DNA of 64,000 bases from Monocercomonoides exilis (taxonomy: Eukaryota; Preaxostyla; Oxymonadida; Polymastigidae): the NCBI GenBank assembly GCA_001643675.2, contig LSRY02000051.1, forward strand, positions 250,501 to 314,500, given 5' to 3'. The notes under the pieces were generated by a model. That model ran no database searches. It was not told the DNA's origin and worked only from the letters and a program-made list of their open reading frames with translations. Both the position numbers and the translations under genes were made by a program. This document shows, in pieces, positions 36,821-47,719 of this stretch (the first letter of the stretch is position 1; every line of letters begins with the position of its first letter).

Positions 36821-37174
36821 ATGAAAATAAAAATAAAAGGTATATTCACGTGTGCATCTTGGAAATGGGAAACAGGAGATTTTGATGAATGTGGTATTTG
36901 CTGCCAGCCATTTTCAAAACCTTGCCCCAAATGCGCTATTCCTGGAGACAGCTGTCCATTAGGTGTGCTCCCAGAAAAAGATAAAATTATTTTTTTATTT
37001 AAAAAATTACTGTAAACGTATGATGAATGCAACTTTAAAGAATGGGGTGTATGTAAGCATGTTTTTCACAAACACTGTGTAGAGAAATGGTTAGGCGATG
37101 GAAAGCACAATTGCCCCTTATGCAGAGCAATTTGGAAGGTTGCAACAAATCCAAAAAAAGATGTTAAAGGTTAA
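36821..37174 (+). CDS. APC11: Anaphase-promoting complex RING subunit APC11
   Basis: Catalytic RING-H2 subunit of the APC/C ubiquitin ligase that drives mitotic exit. Two exons (36821-36962 and 37041-37174) give 91 aa, the expected length. The start gives MKIKIKG followed by CASWKWETGDFDECGICCQP, as in APC11. PCPKCAIPGDSCPLEWGVC, HVFHKHCVEKWL and NCPLCRAIWKV follow, so all zinc ligands of the RING and the extra APC11 site appear present. The GDSCPL stretch before the splice junction favours APC11 over RBX1. Confidence 0.93.
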
Positions 37175-37281
37175 CAATCTCGAATTATGTTGTGTGTCGT
37201 GATAGAATTATCGAATTTTTAATGGTAATGGAAATAACATGCTCTTCGTAAGTGCTTCTTTAACTTTCGGATTTTATTTCT

Positions 37282-38160
37282 TCATCTTTGTTCTTCCTCG
37301 TCACCCGATGCATTGGAATTATCTTCGTTACTTGATTCAGGTTCATCTCCTTTATTTGTTAGTTGTTTTATTGCTTCGAAAGAAGGTTCTGAAATGATCA
37401 CATCTTCATCTGTGGATTTTGACTCCAAAGTCAACATTAAATATAGCATGTCTTTATCTCTTGCCCAATTTTGTTTTTGTGCAAGAATAACTTTCTTCAA
37501 ATAATCAAAAAAATAAAAAGAGTTTTTTTTTTGTTTAAAAATACAAACTTGAGTAACAGTTCGAAAAAGAACGTTAAGCCGATGGGACTGCTGATATTCC
37601 ATTGACAGCGTCGATCTTTGCCCTTTTCTATAAAGATAATTATTAAGAACATAATAATTATTGAACATTATTTTCACGTTATACAAAAGGTTTGAAATAC
37701 ACAACTCGTTTTTAAATCGCTCTTCTCGTTTTAAATTTTCTAATTTTGTGACAAGTTGCCTGTTTAAAATTTCCAACTCTTCAAAGATAAATTTCAAGTT
37801 CAAACATGAATAAAAGCATAAATTGGCAAACCACGTGAACTCTTTTTCAATTCTTCAATTTTTTCCAGTAGATCCTTTTCTTTTTCCATTTTTTCAGTTA
37901 TTTCCTCGGAAAGCTCTGATGTCACTTTTTGGATGTTGTTCAGCTGATTCTTCAATGTTTTAATAGAGTCGCTATCCTCTTCCAATTGACTGAGTTTCCA
38001 TTCCTTTAATGCTCTTTAAAAAGAACGATTGAATCAATTTTCTTTTAAAAAAACAAAGAAATATGTAATTTTCAAACTGTCTTGTAACAAAGGACTTTGA
38101 AATGTATTCAACTTCTTTATCAAATAACTCCTCCTTTAATGTCTGTGACTGTTGGTCCAT
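37282..38160 (-). CDS. Coiled-coil protein of unknown function
   Basis: Not recognised. At least five exons on the minus strand, with introns starting gtttga, gtttgc, gtataa and gtttgt, give roughly 200 aa. The N-terminal half is a heptad-rich coiled coil (TLKNQLNNIQKVTSELSEEI then KEKDLLEKIEELKKS). It is followed by LEILNRQLVTKLENLK, then a basic segment and an acidic Ser/Asn/Glu tail (SSNEDNSNASGDEEEQR). A structural, centrosomal or kinetochore role is possible but unsupported. Its start lies 77 bp from the divergent VAC14 start. Confidence 0.75.
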
Positions 38161-38237
38161 ACGCTGATATTCTATTTTTTTTCAAAATTTTCGAGTTTAA
38201 ACTTCAAAAATATTCAGATCTTTCAAAATCGATCGTT
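38161..38237. promoter_or_regulatory. 77-bp divergent promoter region
   Basis: The whole space between the start codons of the coiled-coil gene (-) and VAC14 (+). It must hold both 5' leaders and core promoters, or transcription starts inside the coding regions. No TATA box or other motif is clear. Confidence 0.45.
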
Positions 38238-41200
38238 ATGATCTTTTACCAAAACAAAATGACAACAATTATCACTGACAAAATTGGACGCCTTCTAACC
38301 GATAAAGACACAGAAAAAAGAAGGCAGGGAGCTACTGAACTTGAACAAAAAGTTAAACAGTTGGCATCAGAAAAGAGAAAGGAGGTAATTGCTATTTTTG
38401 AACTATTTAAATTTCACAGTTTAATAAAAGGATATTTTGCAATTAATTGCTGCACTTCGCTTGGGATTCGTAAAATCAACTCAATCAAATTCCAGAAAGG
38501 GAGGGCTTGCAGGACTTGCAGCAGTTGCTGTAGCATTGGGCAACGATTGCAATCTTTATGTTACTGAACTTTTTCCTTGTCAAATAAATGCACTTTCAGA
38601 CGCGGTATTATTAAGACTATTCAAAATTTTTATGTTAAAGTGAATGATAACGTAATAACTGTTTTTTTCTCTTTTTTTATGAAAAGGATGCTCGTGTTAG
38701 ATTTTATGCCTGTGAATCTCTTTTCAACACTGTGAAAGCTGCTGGAGTTGCAAGCATGATTTTCTTTAATCAACTTTTTGACGAACTTGCAAAGGTGTTC
38801 GATATGTTCATTCATTATAATTCGTGCTTTATTGTTTTCATAATTTGAATTCTTTATTTAAAAAAAAAAAAAGCTTTCTTCTGATCCAGATGAAATGGTG
38901 AAGAGCGCATGCGAGATGGTTTCACGATACCTGAAAGTTTAATTTTTCCATTAATTCCACAATTTTAAAAGAATTTCATTCATTTAATTTTCTGAAAACG
39001 CTTGCAAGGAATTAATCGTTGCTCATCCAGAGCATTTTGATGTAAAGCGATTTATCCCTCAACTCGCTCGTCAACTTATGACAATTGATCCATATGCGCG
39101 TCAGTTTTTGCTTTCATGGGTTACACTTCTGCAGAACACACCTGGAGTCACTTTGTTAGACGATCTTCCTCTATTTTTCCCTGGATTATTCTCTATCCTC
39201 TCTGAATCAGCTCTTGATCTCCGTAATAAAGCAGAGCAGTGTCTGGCCTCATTTATGGGAGAAATAAAGACACATCCACATTTTGACACAGAGCCAATCA
39301 CGACGTATATCATTGATGCATGCTCAAAGACTCGTATGCAGTTCATGATTGTTTTTTGCAACAATTCAATTTTCTTCTTAATTTTGTTCTGTTTGAATGA
39401 GGCAGATGACACAAACACAAAAATAGTCTCGTTTGAGTGGCTGTATGACATCCTCACTCAGCACCCACCGCCTGACACTTCAAAAGATATTGCGTTCTCT
39501 GCTGCTTTTCTTTCACTCATATTTTCTCATCTGTCCAGCGACAATAAAGGTGCTGTTCTGTTTAACTTCCATTTGTCTTTATTTGATAACAACATTTTCC
39601 ATCCATTTGCATTTCAAATACAACATCACGGGGAAAAAATCTATTTTTTTTTTCTCTCTCTCTCTCTCTTTCTCTTTACAGTCATTCAAGAAGTTGCTTC
39701 ACTCTGCAACGATGGAATGCTCAGTCGTGCATGTTCATTGCAATGCGATGATCCTCAAATACAGGGACTCTTGGATGTCATTCAAAAGGAGGCAAGTTTG
39801 AACTGTGTTTTATTTTTTATCAATCGTCCTTTCTGAATGAAAAATGATGATACATCAATTGTGATGATATTGCTGTGTGTTTTGTATTTCAGCTTCGCCT
39901 TCTGTTGTCACTCGCACAGCTGCTCTTCGATGGATCGATCAGCTTCTGATTCATCACCCAGAACATGTCAGCACAACCATCGCTTCTTCTGCTCCTGTTC
40001 TCATCAGAGCCATCCACACAGATGATGTTCAGGTGTGCCTTCTTTGTCATATTCATTTTTCTTATTAATAGAAAATTTCATTGTGCATTAATTTGTTTTG
40101 AATCATTGGTATTCTTTTTCATCTGATCGTAATGTCATCTGTACTGAACACTTCGTTTATGGATGATCATGTGTGAATGCTGGTTATTTAATAGATTGCT
40201 CGAATAGCACTCGACATCATCTCACAAATCTCAAACGAAAGCGAAGAGCAGTTTTCAATTCTGCTTCATTCTCTTTTCGATCTCTTCAACTTGGACAGAC
40301 AATGCCTTGCTTCTCGTGGGTCTTTGATCATCAGACAAGTATTGGATTTCATTCCTTTCATTCTTTTGATGATTTTTATTTGTTAACAATACTAATTATT
40401 TGATATTCATGTTTCTTTGTGTGAATATTTTGAACATCCACAAATGAATAAAATATTGTTATTCGTCTATTTCTTTTCCAGATGTCACTTCAGCTGAGTC
40501 CCGAGCGCTTGTACGAGAAATTTGCTACAATCATTGTTGAAGAAGAAGACGCTGTATGAATTAGAATCTGTCATTAATTTTCATTCCATTTCATTTCATT
40601 TTGAAATTCATTAATTTCACCAGAATCTTCTTTTCTGTGCAGAATTTGTTCAAAACCTCAACATCGTCCTCCTCTCCTCAACAGAGCTGAACACTCTGCG
40701 TTCTCTTCTCTCCTCCTCTTCCTCTTCTTCCGCCTCTGCGCTCTTCGAGCATCTCTTCCGTGCGTGGTCGCACGATCCCATTTCTCTTGTGTCGCTGTGC
40801 CTCCTCTGCAACAGACTGCGCCTCGCTGCCAGGCTTGTTGCAGCTATCCCCTCTGTCTGCACAATCACCCTCGACTTCCTTCTCCACCTCGACCGCTTTG
40901 TCCATCTCTTCGAGTCTCCCGTCTTTGCCTCGCTCAGAATGCAGCTGGTGGGATTCGGCTGCGATGGAGATGAAGATGAAGATGAAGATGAAGATGAAGA
41001 TGAATGCTCTTCAGACGATGAGGACAGAGAAGAAGAGGAAAACGATGAAGGCATCGAGTGTTCAAGTTGCAAACAGAACGACGAAAAGAATAATGAAAAG
41101 GATGAAAAACAGCAAAAAGACGATTCAGCATCCCAAAAGGCAGAACACAGCAAATCTCAAAAGCGGAGGAGAAGAACCCAAAAGCGACGAACTTGTTCTG

Positions 41201-41761
41201 ATCCCAGTCTGGTTCGAGCGCCTGCAGCCACCCGCGACCTTCATCTGTGTCTGAATGGCCTGCTGATGCTTCTTCCGCAGAGCGAGGCGTTCCACATTCT
41301 CCACAACCGCCTTTCCACATCGCTTGCTTTTTGGTCGGCGAAGCCGCTTCTCCCTGCAAACACTCTCAAGAGCCACAAAAAATTCAGCCAGAAACGTAAT
41401 GCAAAACAGGAATTGAACGAAGAAAAAAGTCAAAAAGAAGCCAAACCCGAAAGCGTTTCTTTGAATGATGGGAAAAAAGATGGCGAGCTGGCCTTATCGT
41501 CTTCTGCCTCATCTTCTGCCTCATCTTCTGTAAGTTCAAGTTCTCCTATTCAAAAGCAAGATTTTTCTCACTCGCGTATGTCTGATTCTGTTCTGTTAGA
41601 ATACTTCAAAGTTACACAAGGAAAGCATAACAAAGCACGAGAAGAAGGTTTGTAAATATTTTTTTTTTAAATGTTATATTGTTATATTTCTTGAATTATA
41701 TTTAGAACTTTTTGCCTTAAGACTTTCCGCACCTCATCCTATAACGTCAACTCAACCTTGA
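38238..41761 (+). CDS. VAC14: PIKfyve-complex scaffold VAC14
   Basis: HEAT-repeat scaffold that assembles PIKfyve/Fab1 with the phosphatase FIG4 and so controls PI(3,5)P2 on endolysosomes. Twelve exons (38238-38384, 38431-38604, 38687-38794, 38874-38936, 39009-39333, 39406-39549, 39682-39795, 39893-40032, 40195-40338, 40482-40553, 40624-41647, 41706-41761) give 836 aa. Characteristic blocks are SRKGGLAGLAAVAVALGND, RVRFYACESLFNTVKAAG, YARQFLLSWVTLLQNTPGV and TRTAALRWIDQLLIHHP. The C-terminal FIG4-binding part includes NLNIVLLSSTELNTLR and AWSHDPISLVSLCLL. An acidic repeat, (DE)n then Asp/Glu/Ser-rich sequence, with a Lys-rich segment, interrupts that domain. An in-frame ATG at 38259 is an alternative start. 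Confidence 0.93.
40969..41004 (+). repeat. GATGAA hexanucleotide repeat in VAC14
   Basis: Six or so tandem gatgaa units encode an alternating Asp-Glu run inside the FIG4-binding region of VAC14. Confidence 0.85.
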
Positions 41762-42051
41762 AAGCACTTATATTTTCAATGTTAAATTGTTATATTTTTT
41801 TTATTATATCATTGAGCTTGTTACTAGCCCCCATATCTTTCAATGATTTTGATATGGGATTTCTGGATGGAGATTTCTTTCTAATTGTGCAATACAAATA
41901 TTTCACTTCGCTTCATTCTCACAGTTGAATGCTTTTTGGTTTTTATTTATTATTTTGCGATTTCGTCGCGTCAAAATTGAAATATGAATTTTTCTTTTCG
42001 ATTTACTAAATTTCACGTAACTACCAAGTTCAAGCGCACTGAAGCAATCAA

Positions 42052-45019
42052 ATGATAGTCATCAATGTTGCCCCATTGCTTTTGTGTGTAATGATTTCTG
42101 TATGCAAAAATGAATGGAGCTATTCTTTGATTTTTACAACTGATATTCATGGAACTGTTTATCGTCAAGACTCAAAAGACAAAACTGATCTTGGTTTTTA
42201 TTATCTTCTTCTTATATGCTTCTATGATTTTTTTCTTGAAATGTTAGGAATTGTTTGTCAGTTCGTTCAAGAAATAAGAAAACTCAAAAAATTAGATCCT
42301 TTCACAAATTATTCAGTTCATTTATTTGATATTGGAGATGCTGTTCATGTATGCTGCTTCCAAATCTATAGGTAACAAAATTTATTTATTATCTCAGGGT
42401 CATTGTTTTAGTGATGCAATTAAGCCCACAGGCTCTGTCGTATTGGAATTGATGCAAATGCTTCCTTATGAATGTCTAGCCATTGGAAATCACGAATTAT
42501 TGGAGCCAGCAACTATCAATTACTTAAGTGATGTATGTGTTATCTCTTATTAAAAAAAATTTTGTATCATTTGTGAAAATTGATTATTTACTAAGATTAT
42601 CAACAGGGATCATTCAATTCCATATGTTACAACAAACGTTTTCTGGAGGAATGAAGGAACAGAAAAGCAATTCGGATCAAAATTATATCATAAAATTGTG
42701 GAAGACAAAAGTGTGGTTATTAATCAATGCTTAACATTACTTATTGAATATAAAATTTATAATGTCAATTAACGAAATTCAATGAAAATATTTGTACAAA
42801 GTAGAAACACAACTATTTGTTTTAGGTTTTATATATCCGCATGTTGTTAAGGCTTCAAATAATCTGACTATATTGGATATTGAGCAGATAAAGAAAAGCA
42901 CAGCCATTAACGTATGAATGAGCGTTTTGATTTTGTGAAACGTTTTAACAAAAACTTTATTTTGTTCGTTCAATTTTTCAGTCCTTATTAGATTCCATTC
43001 GTGATTCGTGCCTTTTTTCTTCATTTCCTTCTGCTGTTGTGGTTCTTCTCCATTCGATATGTCCTTCTGAGTTTTCATCAGCTTTGCTTTCATATCTTCG
43101 CGAGCGATTAACCCATCATGTCCCATTAATTGTACTTGGAGGACACAGCCACGAAGCTCAGCTATCGCCATTGGGTGTTCCAGGCGATGCAAAAGGCAAC
43201 AACTTCTACCCACTCAACTGGAGGAGTTCATTTCCTGTCGTTAGCATCAAATCTTTAATCAAAAAGCCCATAACGTTGCATTCTCTTTCATCAACAGTTG
43301 ATGTTAATCAACTATGGCCGGCTTATTTAGAAAAGAAACTCCGGTTCAACTCTATATTTCTCGATGGAGGCAAACGCCTGGAAGTGATAAGTATGGTTGA
43401 TGTTTGCATCCAAACCACAGAGATCAAAATTAATGGCACATCCTGTTTTAGTCACCAACTGAAAGAAAGACAACTCAGCCTTGTTCCAACAACAAAAAAT
43501 GCAATTAGCGAATTTCTGGAACAACAGCGAAATATTATTAAACGTAAGAACATCAAAAAAGGAAAAGTGTTTCCGCTATCATGTTTGCTTAAGAAATCTG
43601 AAGAAGAAAAATCAGCATATGATATTCCTCAACTCAGCTCTTCGTCTTCAGGCAGTGAAATTTCAAGCATCATCCGTTCAATACAACGTTCGACAAATTC
43701 TCTTGGAAACTCTCTTCTTTTATTAAATTCTTCTTATTTTCGTTCACCGGATTTTAGTGAAACGTCACAAAGTACATGGCCTGTGAAAGGTAATCATTGT
43801 TTATTCTCTCTTTCAGAGCTGCATCCTTTTGTTGACTATGAATCTCTTCATCCTCCATCTATCATATCTAACAACACGAATTTGGACATGGCTGATAAAG
43901 TCAATAACTTTTATCATCTTAAACAAACTTTGTTATTTCCCACATATCGTTACAAGCAGAAAATAGAGCATCCAATGCCCGAGCTGCATTCTTTCATTCT
44001 TACTGAAGTGTGGCCAACGATTGTTGGAAATTGGATTCATCACCTTGTTGATGAAAGTGTTTTAGAGATGAGAAATGAGCCTATCAATTTGTCTTCTATG
44101 GATCATTCTTTAACTTCTATTGTTAGTTCTTCTTTGTCTGATGTTGCAGATAAAAAACCTTCTTCTTCACTTAATGTTCCGCTTGTGTATTTTATTAATT
44201 TGAGGATCTTTCGAAATCCGCTTCCCCATCCATCAATCTGCTTTTCTGCCTTGACTGCTGCACATCTTTCTACTACAGATCCATACAATGAAAACCTAAT
44301 TTTAATCACAGGTGTTCCACTCTCCTTAATTAGACGCTTGTCAATTGAAGCCAAAGGGAGATGGGAATGGTTTGACTCAGATAATTCGGAAAGTCACTTA
44401 AATGGAGAAGATTTCGAAGGGAATGATCATTTAAATGCTGAAAAAACTAAAGAATGCCCCTCTATTTCTCACACGCTCACTCGGTGGAATATCAAAAGAA
44501 AAGGCCATCGATATCATTCGTTCTCTCCATATTTCACATTCCTTCGACTGGGCTCTCGTTCACAAAATCTTTCATTTCATGTAAACTGGAATTATAATTA
44601 TCCTCCATCAACATCATTCAATTTGGCGAAGTATCGCATTAAAAAAAAATCTATATGCAAACATGATAAAATTCTTGGAGAAAAACAGTTTGACATCAGT
44701 CGTCAATACATCACTGATCTACAAAATAAATGGCTTCTTTTTTCCTCACATTATCAGAATCAACCGTTAATTCATTTTCCCGAAGATTGTTATGATTTAT
44801 ACGTTAATGTTGTTACGACTAAGTACAATGCAAATATCTTACTTGAATTTTCTTCTATCACACAAACACTAATAAAAGGAGAAATAATAGGTTTGAATAT
44901 TTTTGGGATTCTGATTTGTCAATTTTTCCATTTTTAAGTTCTTCCTTTCAGGACGCATGATACAATCATTGAGTATATCCAAAGGAAGCATCGGTAGTTC
45001 GTTTGTCCATAAAAACTAA
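42052..45019 (+). CDS. Secreted metallophosphoesterase, 5'-nucleotidase-like
   Basis: Calcineurin-type phosphoesterase resembling the 5'-nucleotidase/UDP-sugar hydrolase group and fungal Smn1 (YHR202W). Seven exons (42052-42193, 42248-42348, 42398-42532, 42596-42716, 42826-42911, 42982-44890, 44952-45019) give 853 aa. The N-terminus is a signal peptide (MIVINVAPLLLCVMISVC). Metal-binding motifs are in order: TTDIHG, FDIGDAVHG, AIGNHEL and GGHSHEA. The long C-terminal half is less conserved and has a Ser-rich segment. Likely secreted or lysosomal; the substrate cannot be read from the sequence. Confidence 0.87.
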
Positions 45020-45840
45020 AATTGAAAAAGTATTTCAAAATAGAGATTGGTTTGTACTCAACAATCAAAAATAATCTCTCTGAAATAATCATATTGCAAA
45101 GCACAGTTAATCGAGATTTTGAAATTAGAATGATAAGTCACAACTTGATGTAACATTCAGGCACACATTTTTCTGAGTTCCTTCAAGAAAATGTATTAAT
45201 ATAACGAGATAAAACCTGTTTTGGTTATTTTTTTCCTTTTTGCCGTGCATCTTTGAGTAAAGGTACAATGTGACGAAATTTTTTACTTTATGAATTTTGT
45301 TCCACACAGTTCTTTCAAGGATTTTTCTCGACTTTTTTATATTTCAATATTTAATATTGCACGGTAATGTCAGAATTATAATTATACGATTGCAGAATAT
45401 TTTTGGAACAAATCATTGAATTTTTCATATATTTAAAAATTCTATCCCCAATATTGTCATGAGGAAAAGAAAAAAATTTTTCTTGCAAATCCAAAGAAGT
45501 TTTCGTGTTTAGAGCATGATTGTTATCTCCTTTTCAGGAAGCTTATGTATCATCAAAAAACATATTCCTTGAATTGAAAAATATGACGAGGAGTATCATC
45601 TTAATTGTTCAGATAAAAGAATAATTCGAGTTTGTGTTCGTTATGAAACAAGATTTTTTTCTTTTGAATGTTCGATAAGACATAAATCGAATATTGATTT
45701 GCATAAGCGAATATAACTATTTTTTTTTGGGGAAGAATTCTGGTATTTTGTGTAAATTTCTTGCATAAAGGAAAAGAAATTAATAATTTGGTCCAAATAT
45801 TTTCCACAATCATTTCATCATCAGTCTTTCATTCTCATGT

Positions 45841-45890
<50 letters not shown>

Positions 45891-45949
45891 GCTTTTTACT
45901 CTTATGTTTTCAAATGTGACTGCGATTGTGATTGGATAAAAAAACAAAA
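45020..45949. other. AT-rich intergenic stretch, no gene seen
   Basis: Start of a gene-poor interval. Only short open frames without recognisable motifs occur. A sequence near 45785-45825 (Gtccaaat...ccacaatcatttcat) recurs in altered form near 48003-48040. Confidence 0.55.
45843..45888. repeat. Poly-A homopolymer, 46 bp
   Basis: An uninterrupted A run in gene-free DNA. It is not followed or preceded by any recognisable retrogene. Confidence 0.9.
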
Positions 45950-46655
45950 CAAGAAGGCGAGCAATAATAATCTTCTCCGAAATTGATGAAGCTTATAAAA
46001 TTAGCAGTAGCTTCAAACAGATGAATGAAATATAGAAGTTTCAAAAATATTCTGAAATGAATGAATGAGTTGAAAAAGAAGAAGAAAACATTAAAGAAGA
46101 TGCTGATGAAATAGATAATGTGTGTGCGAAAGAAATGGATATGAAAGATTGAGTGAAGGCGTTAATAAGGAATTTGGGATTGTCTCCATCTTTTCCTGAT
46201 CATTTTTAATAGAACAAAACATATCCAAGGAACTGAATCCGGATTCAGTTAGCAGCAAAGCAGTTATTGTGTGAATAAGAGGTGGAGGAAAAGAATATCA
46301 TTTTTTGCACCTCACTCTGCAGATTAGGCAAAAAAGTGGGGGGGGGGGGGGGGGGAAAAACAAAAATACATTGGATGAAGGAGAGCAACCAACTCTTCCA
46401 AAAAAGAAAAGACTGAGTGATTTTAACTTATCCAAAAGCAAACATGCATGCAATTAATAAGCTGCAACTGAAGATAATTTGACAAGATCAAACTCAGAAT
46501 GGAATAGTGAAGATTAAAAATAAAAAGGAAAATGAAATAAATAAGGAGAAGAGGAGCTGGATGAGGAGGATAATGAAGAGGACGAAGAAGAAGAAGAAAG
46601 GAAAGATATAGAAGAATGTCTAAGCAAAGAACCCCAGAGAATGAGATGAAGTTAA
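45950..46655 (+). pseudogene. Decayed coding remnant, acidic Lys/Glu-rich
   Basis: Translation on the + strand shows coding-like pieces broken by many stops and frame changes. Examples are EKEEENIKEDADEIDNVCAK, NLGLSPSFPDHF, LPKKKRLSDFNLSKSKHAC and an acidic run ending in EECLSKEPQRMR. The texture is that of a charged protein gene that has decayed. The parent is not recognised, and a purely non-coding origin is possible. Confidence 0.35.
46338..46355. repeat. Poly-G homopolymer, 18 bp
   Basis: Eighteen consecutive G in otherwise AT-rich DNA, inside the decayed remnant. Four or more G tracts in one run could form a G-quadruplex; a sequencing or assembly artefact is also possible. Confidence 0.8.
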
Positions 46656-47719
46656 AGCAGTTCGATTAAAAATTTTAAAGATTGCTGTTTTTTCCTGTTC
46701 AATACACTTCAAAAAATGAATAAATAGGAAACCAGCATTCATTAATTCACAGTAATGCGAATTTTTTGAATGCTTAGTCAAATGAATAAAAGCACAGAAT
46801 TCACATCCTTTCATCATATTCTGTGTTTAAACGCTTTGGGTTGTCTTCTTTAACTGTCAATGAAAATTCCTCATTGCAAAAGAATTATCTTTTAATTGTT
46901 AAAAAAGGAAGATGCGTGAAATAATTCTCCAGAGCTCCAATCTGAAAACTTACATTGACCATCAAGTTTTTTAGAAATAAAAATCCTGCTTTCGATGTTA
47001 CCAACTACTTTTCTTTTCCGAAATCACATAAAACACTGCTCACTTCCCTTTCATTCCAAAATTCAAAATTATTTTCTACAAACTTTATTTCCCGCAGCAT
47101 TCCTCCTTTTTGTCTTTGTTCATTCAATGTGTATCTCAGTTGGTGTTCATCATTTGTTCAAACGAAAATCAAGTTGAATAGCAACTCTTTTTCTTATCAT
47201 TCCCTTTGCAAAATGTCACAATTCAGATTCATTTCATCTTTTCGCAGCAAAGGAAAATTTGCCTGATTCAATCACTTGTCAGATTTGTATGAGATAGAAA
47301 GGAAACTGATTTGAATATCTTCTCTGTAAAAAAAATTGCATTTAAAATACTCTTGTTCATTATTTTTAGTTTTCATTTCAGCAGATGAAGTTCGTTAAAC
47401 AGTGGATAAAACCATTCAGCATCAATAACTTTTTATTCATCAGAGCGAGGATATCATTGATTTTCATAATATATCAAATAAGTATTGCTAGTGTGTGATA
47501 GATATTTATGGAACAATTTCTTTTTATATATTATGGTTCAGTCAATTCTTCAAAATAATGCAATTGGATCTGTGATTTCCTTTTCTTTGAAACATACTGA
47601 TTTTTGTAATTTTCCATTTTGACTGTTTTTAAAACGTTAACATCAAAAGGAGAAGTGTGAAAGCTAAAATAACTGTTTCTGTTATGGATTTCTTTTTTTT
47701 CAAATTTTGAAAACACTTG
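46656..47719. other. AT-rich stretch, no gene seen
   Basis: Only short chance open frames occur (for example 46955-47266), lacking any domain, signal or coding bias. Confidence 0.5.

Noticed and set aside
45843-45888. Poly-A run as the tail of a retrotransposed gene or LINE/SINE
   Set aside because: No coding remnant, promoter box or target duplication was found next to it; the similar 47-bp run at 3245 lies in an intron, so such runs appear generic here.
46955-47266. 103-aa open frame on the + strand
   Set aside because: No motif, no coding bias and no neighbouring exons; chance frame in AT-rich DNA.
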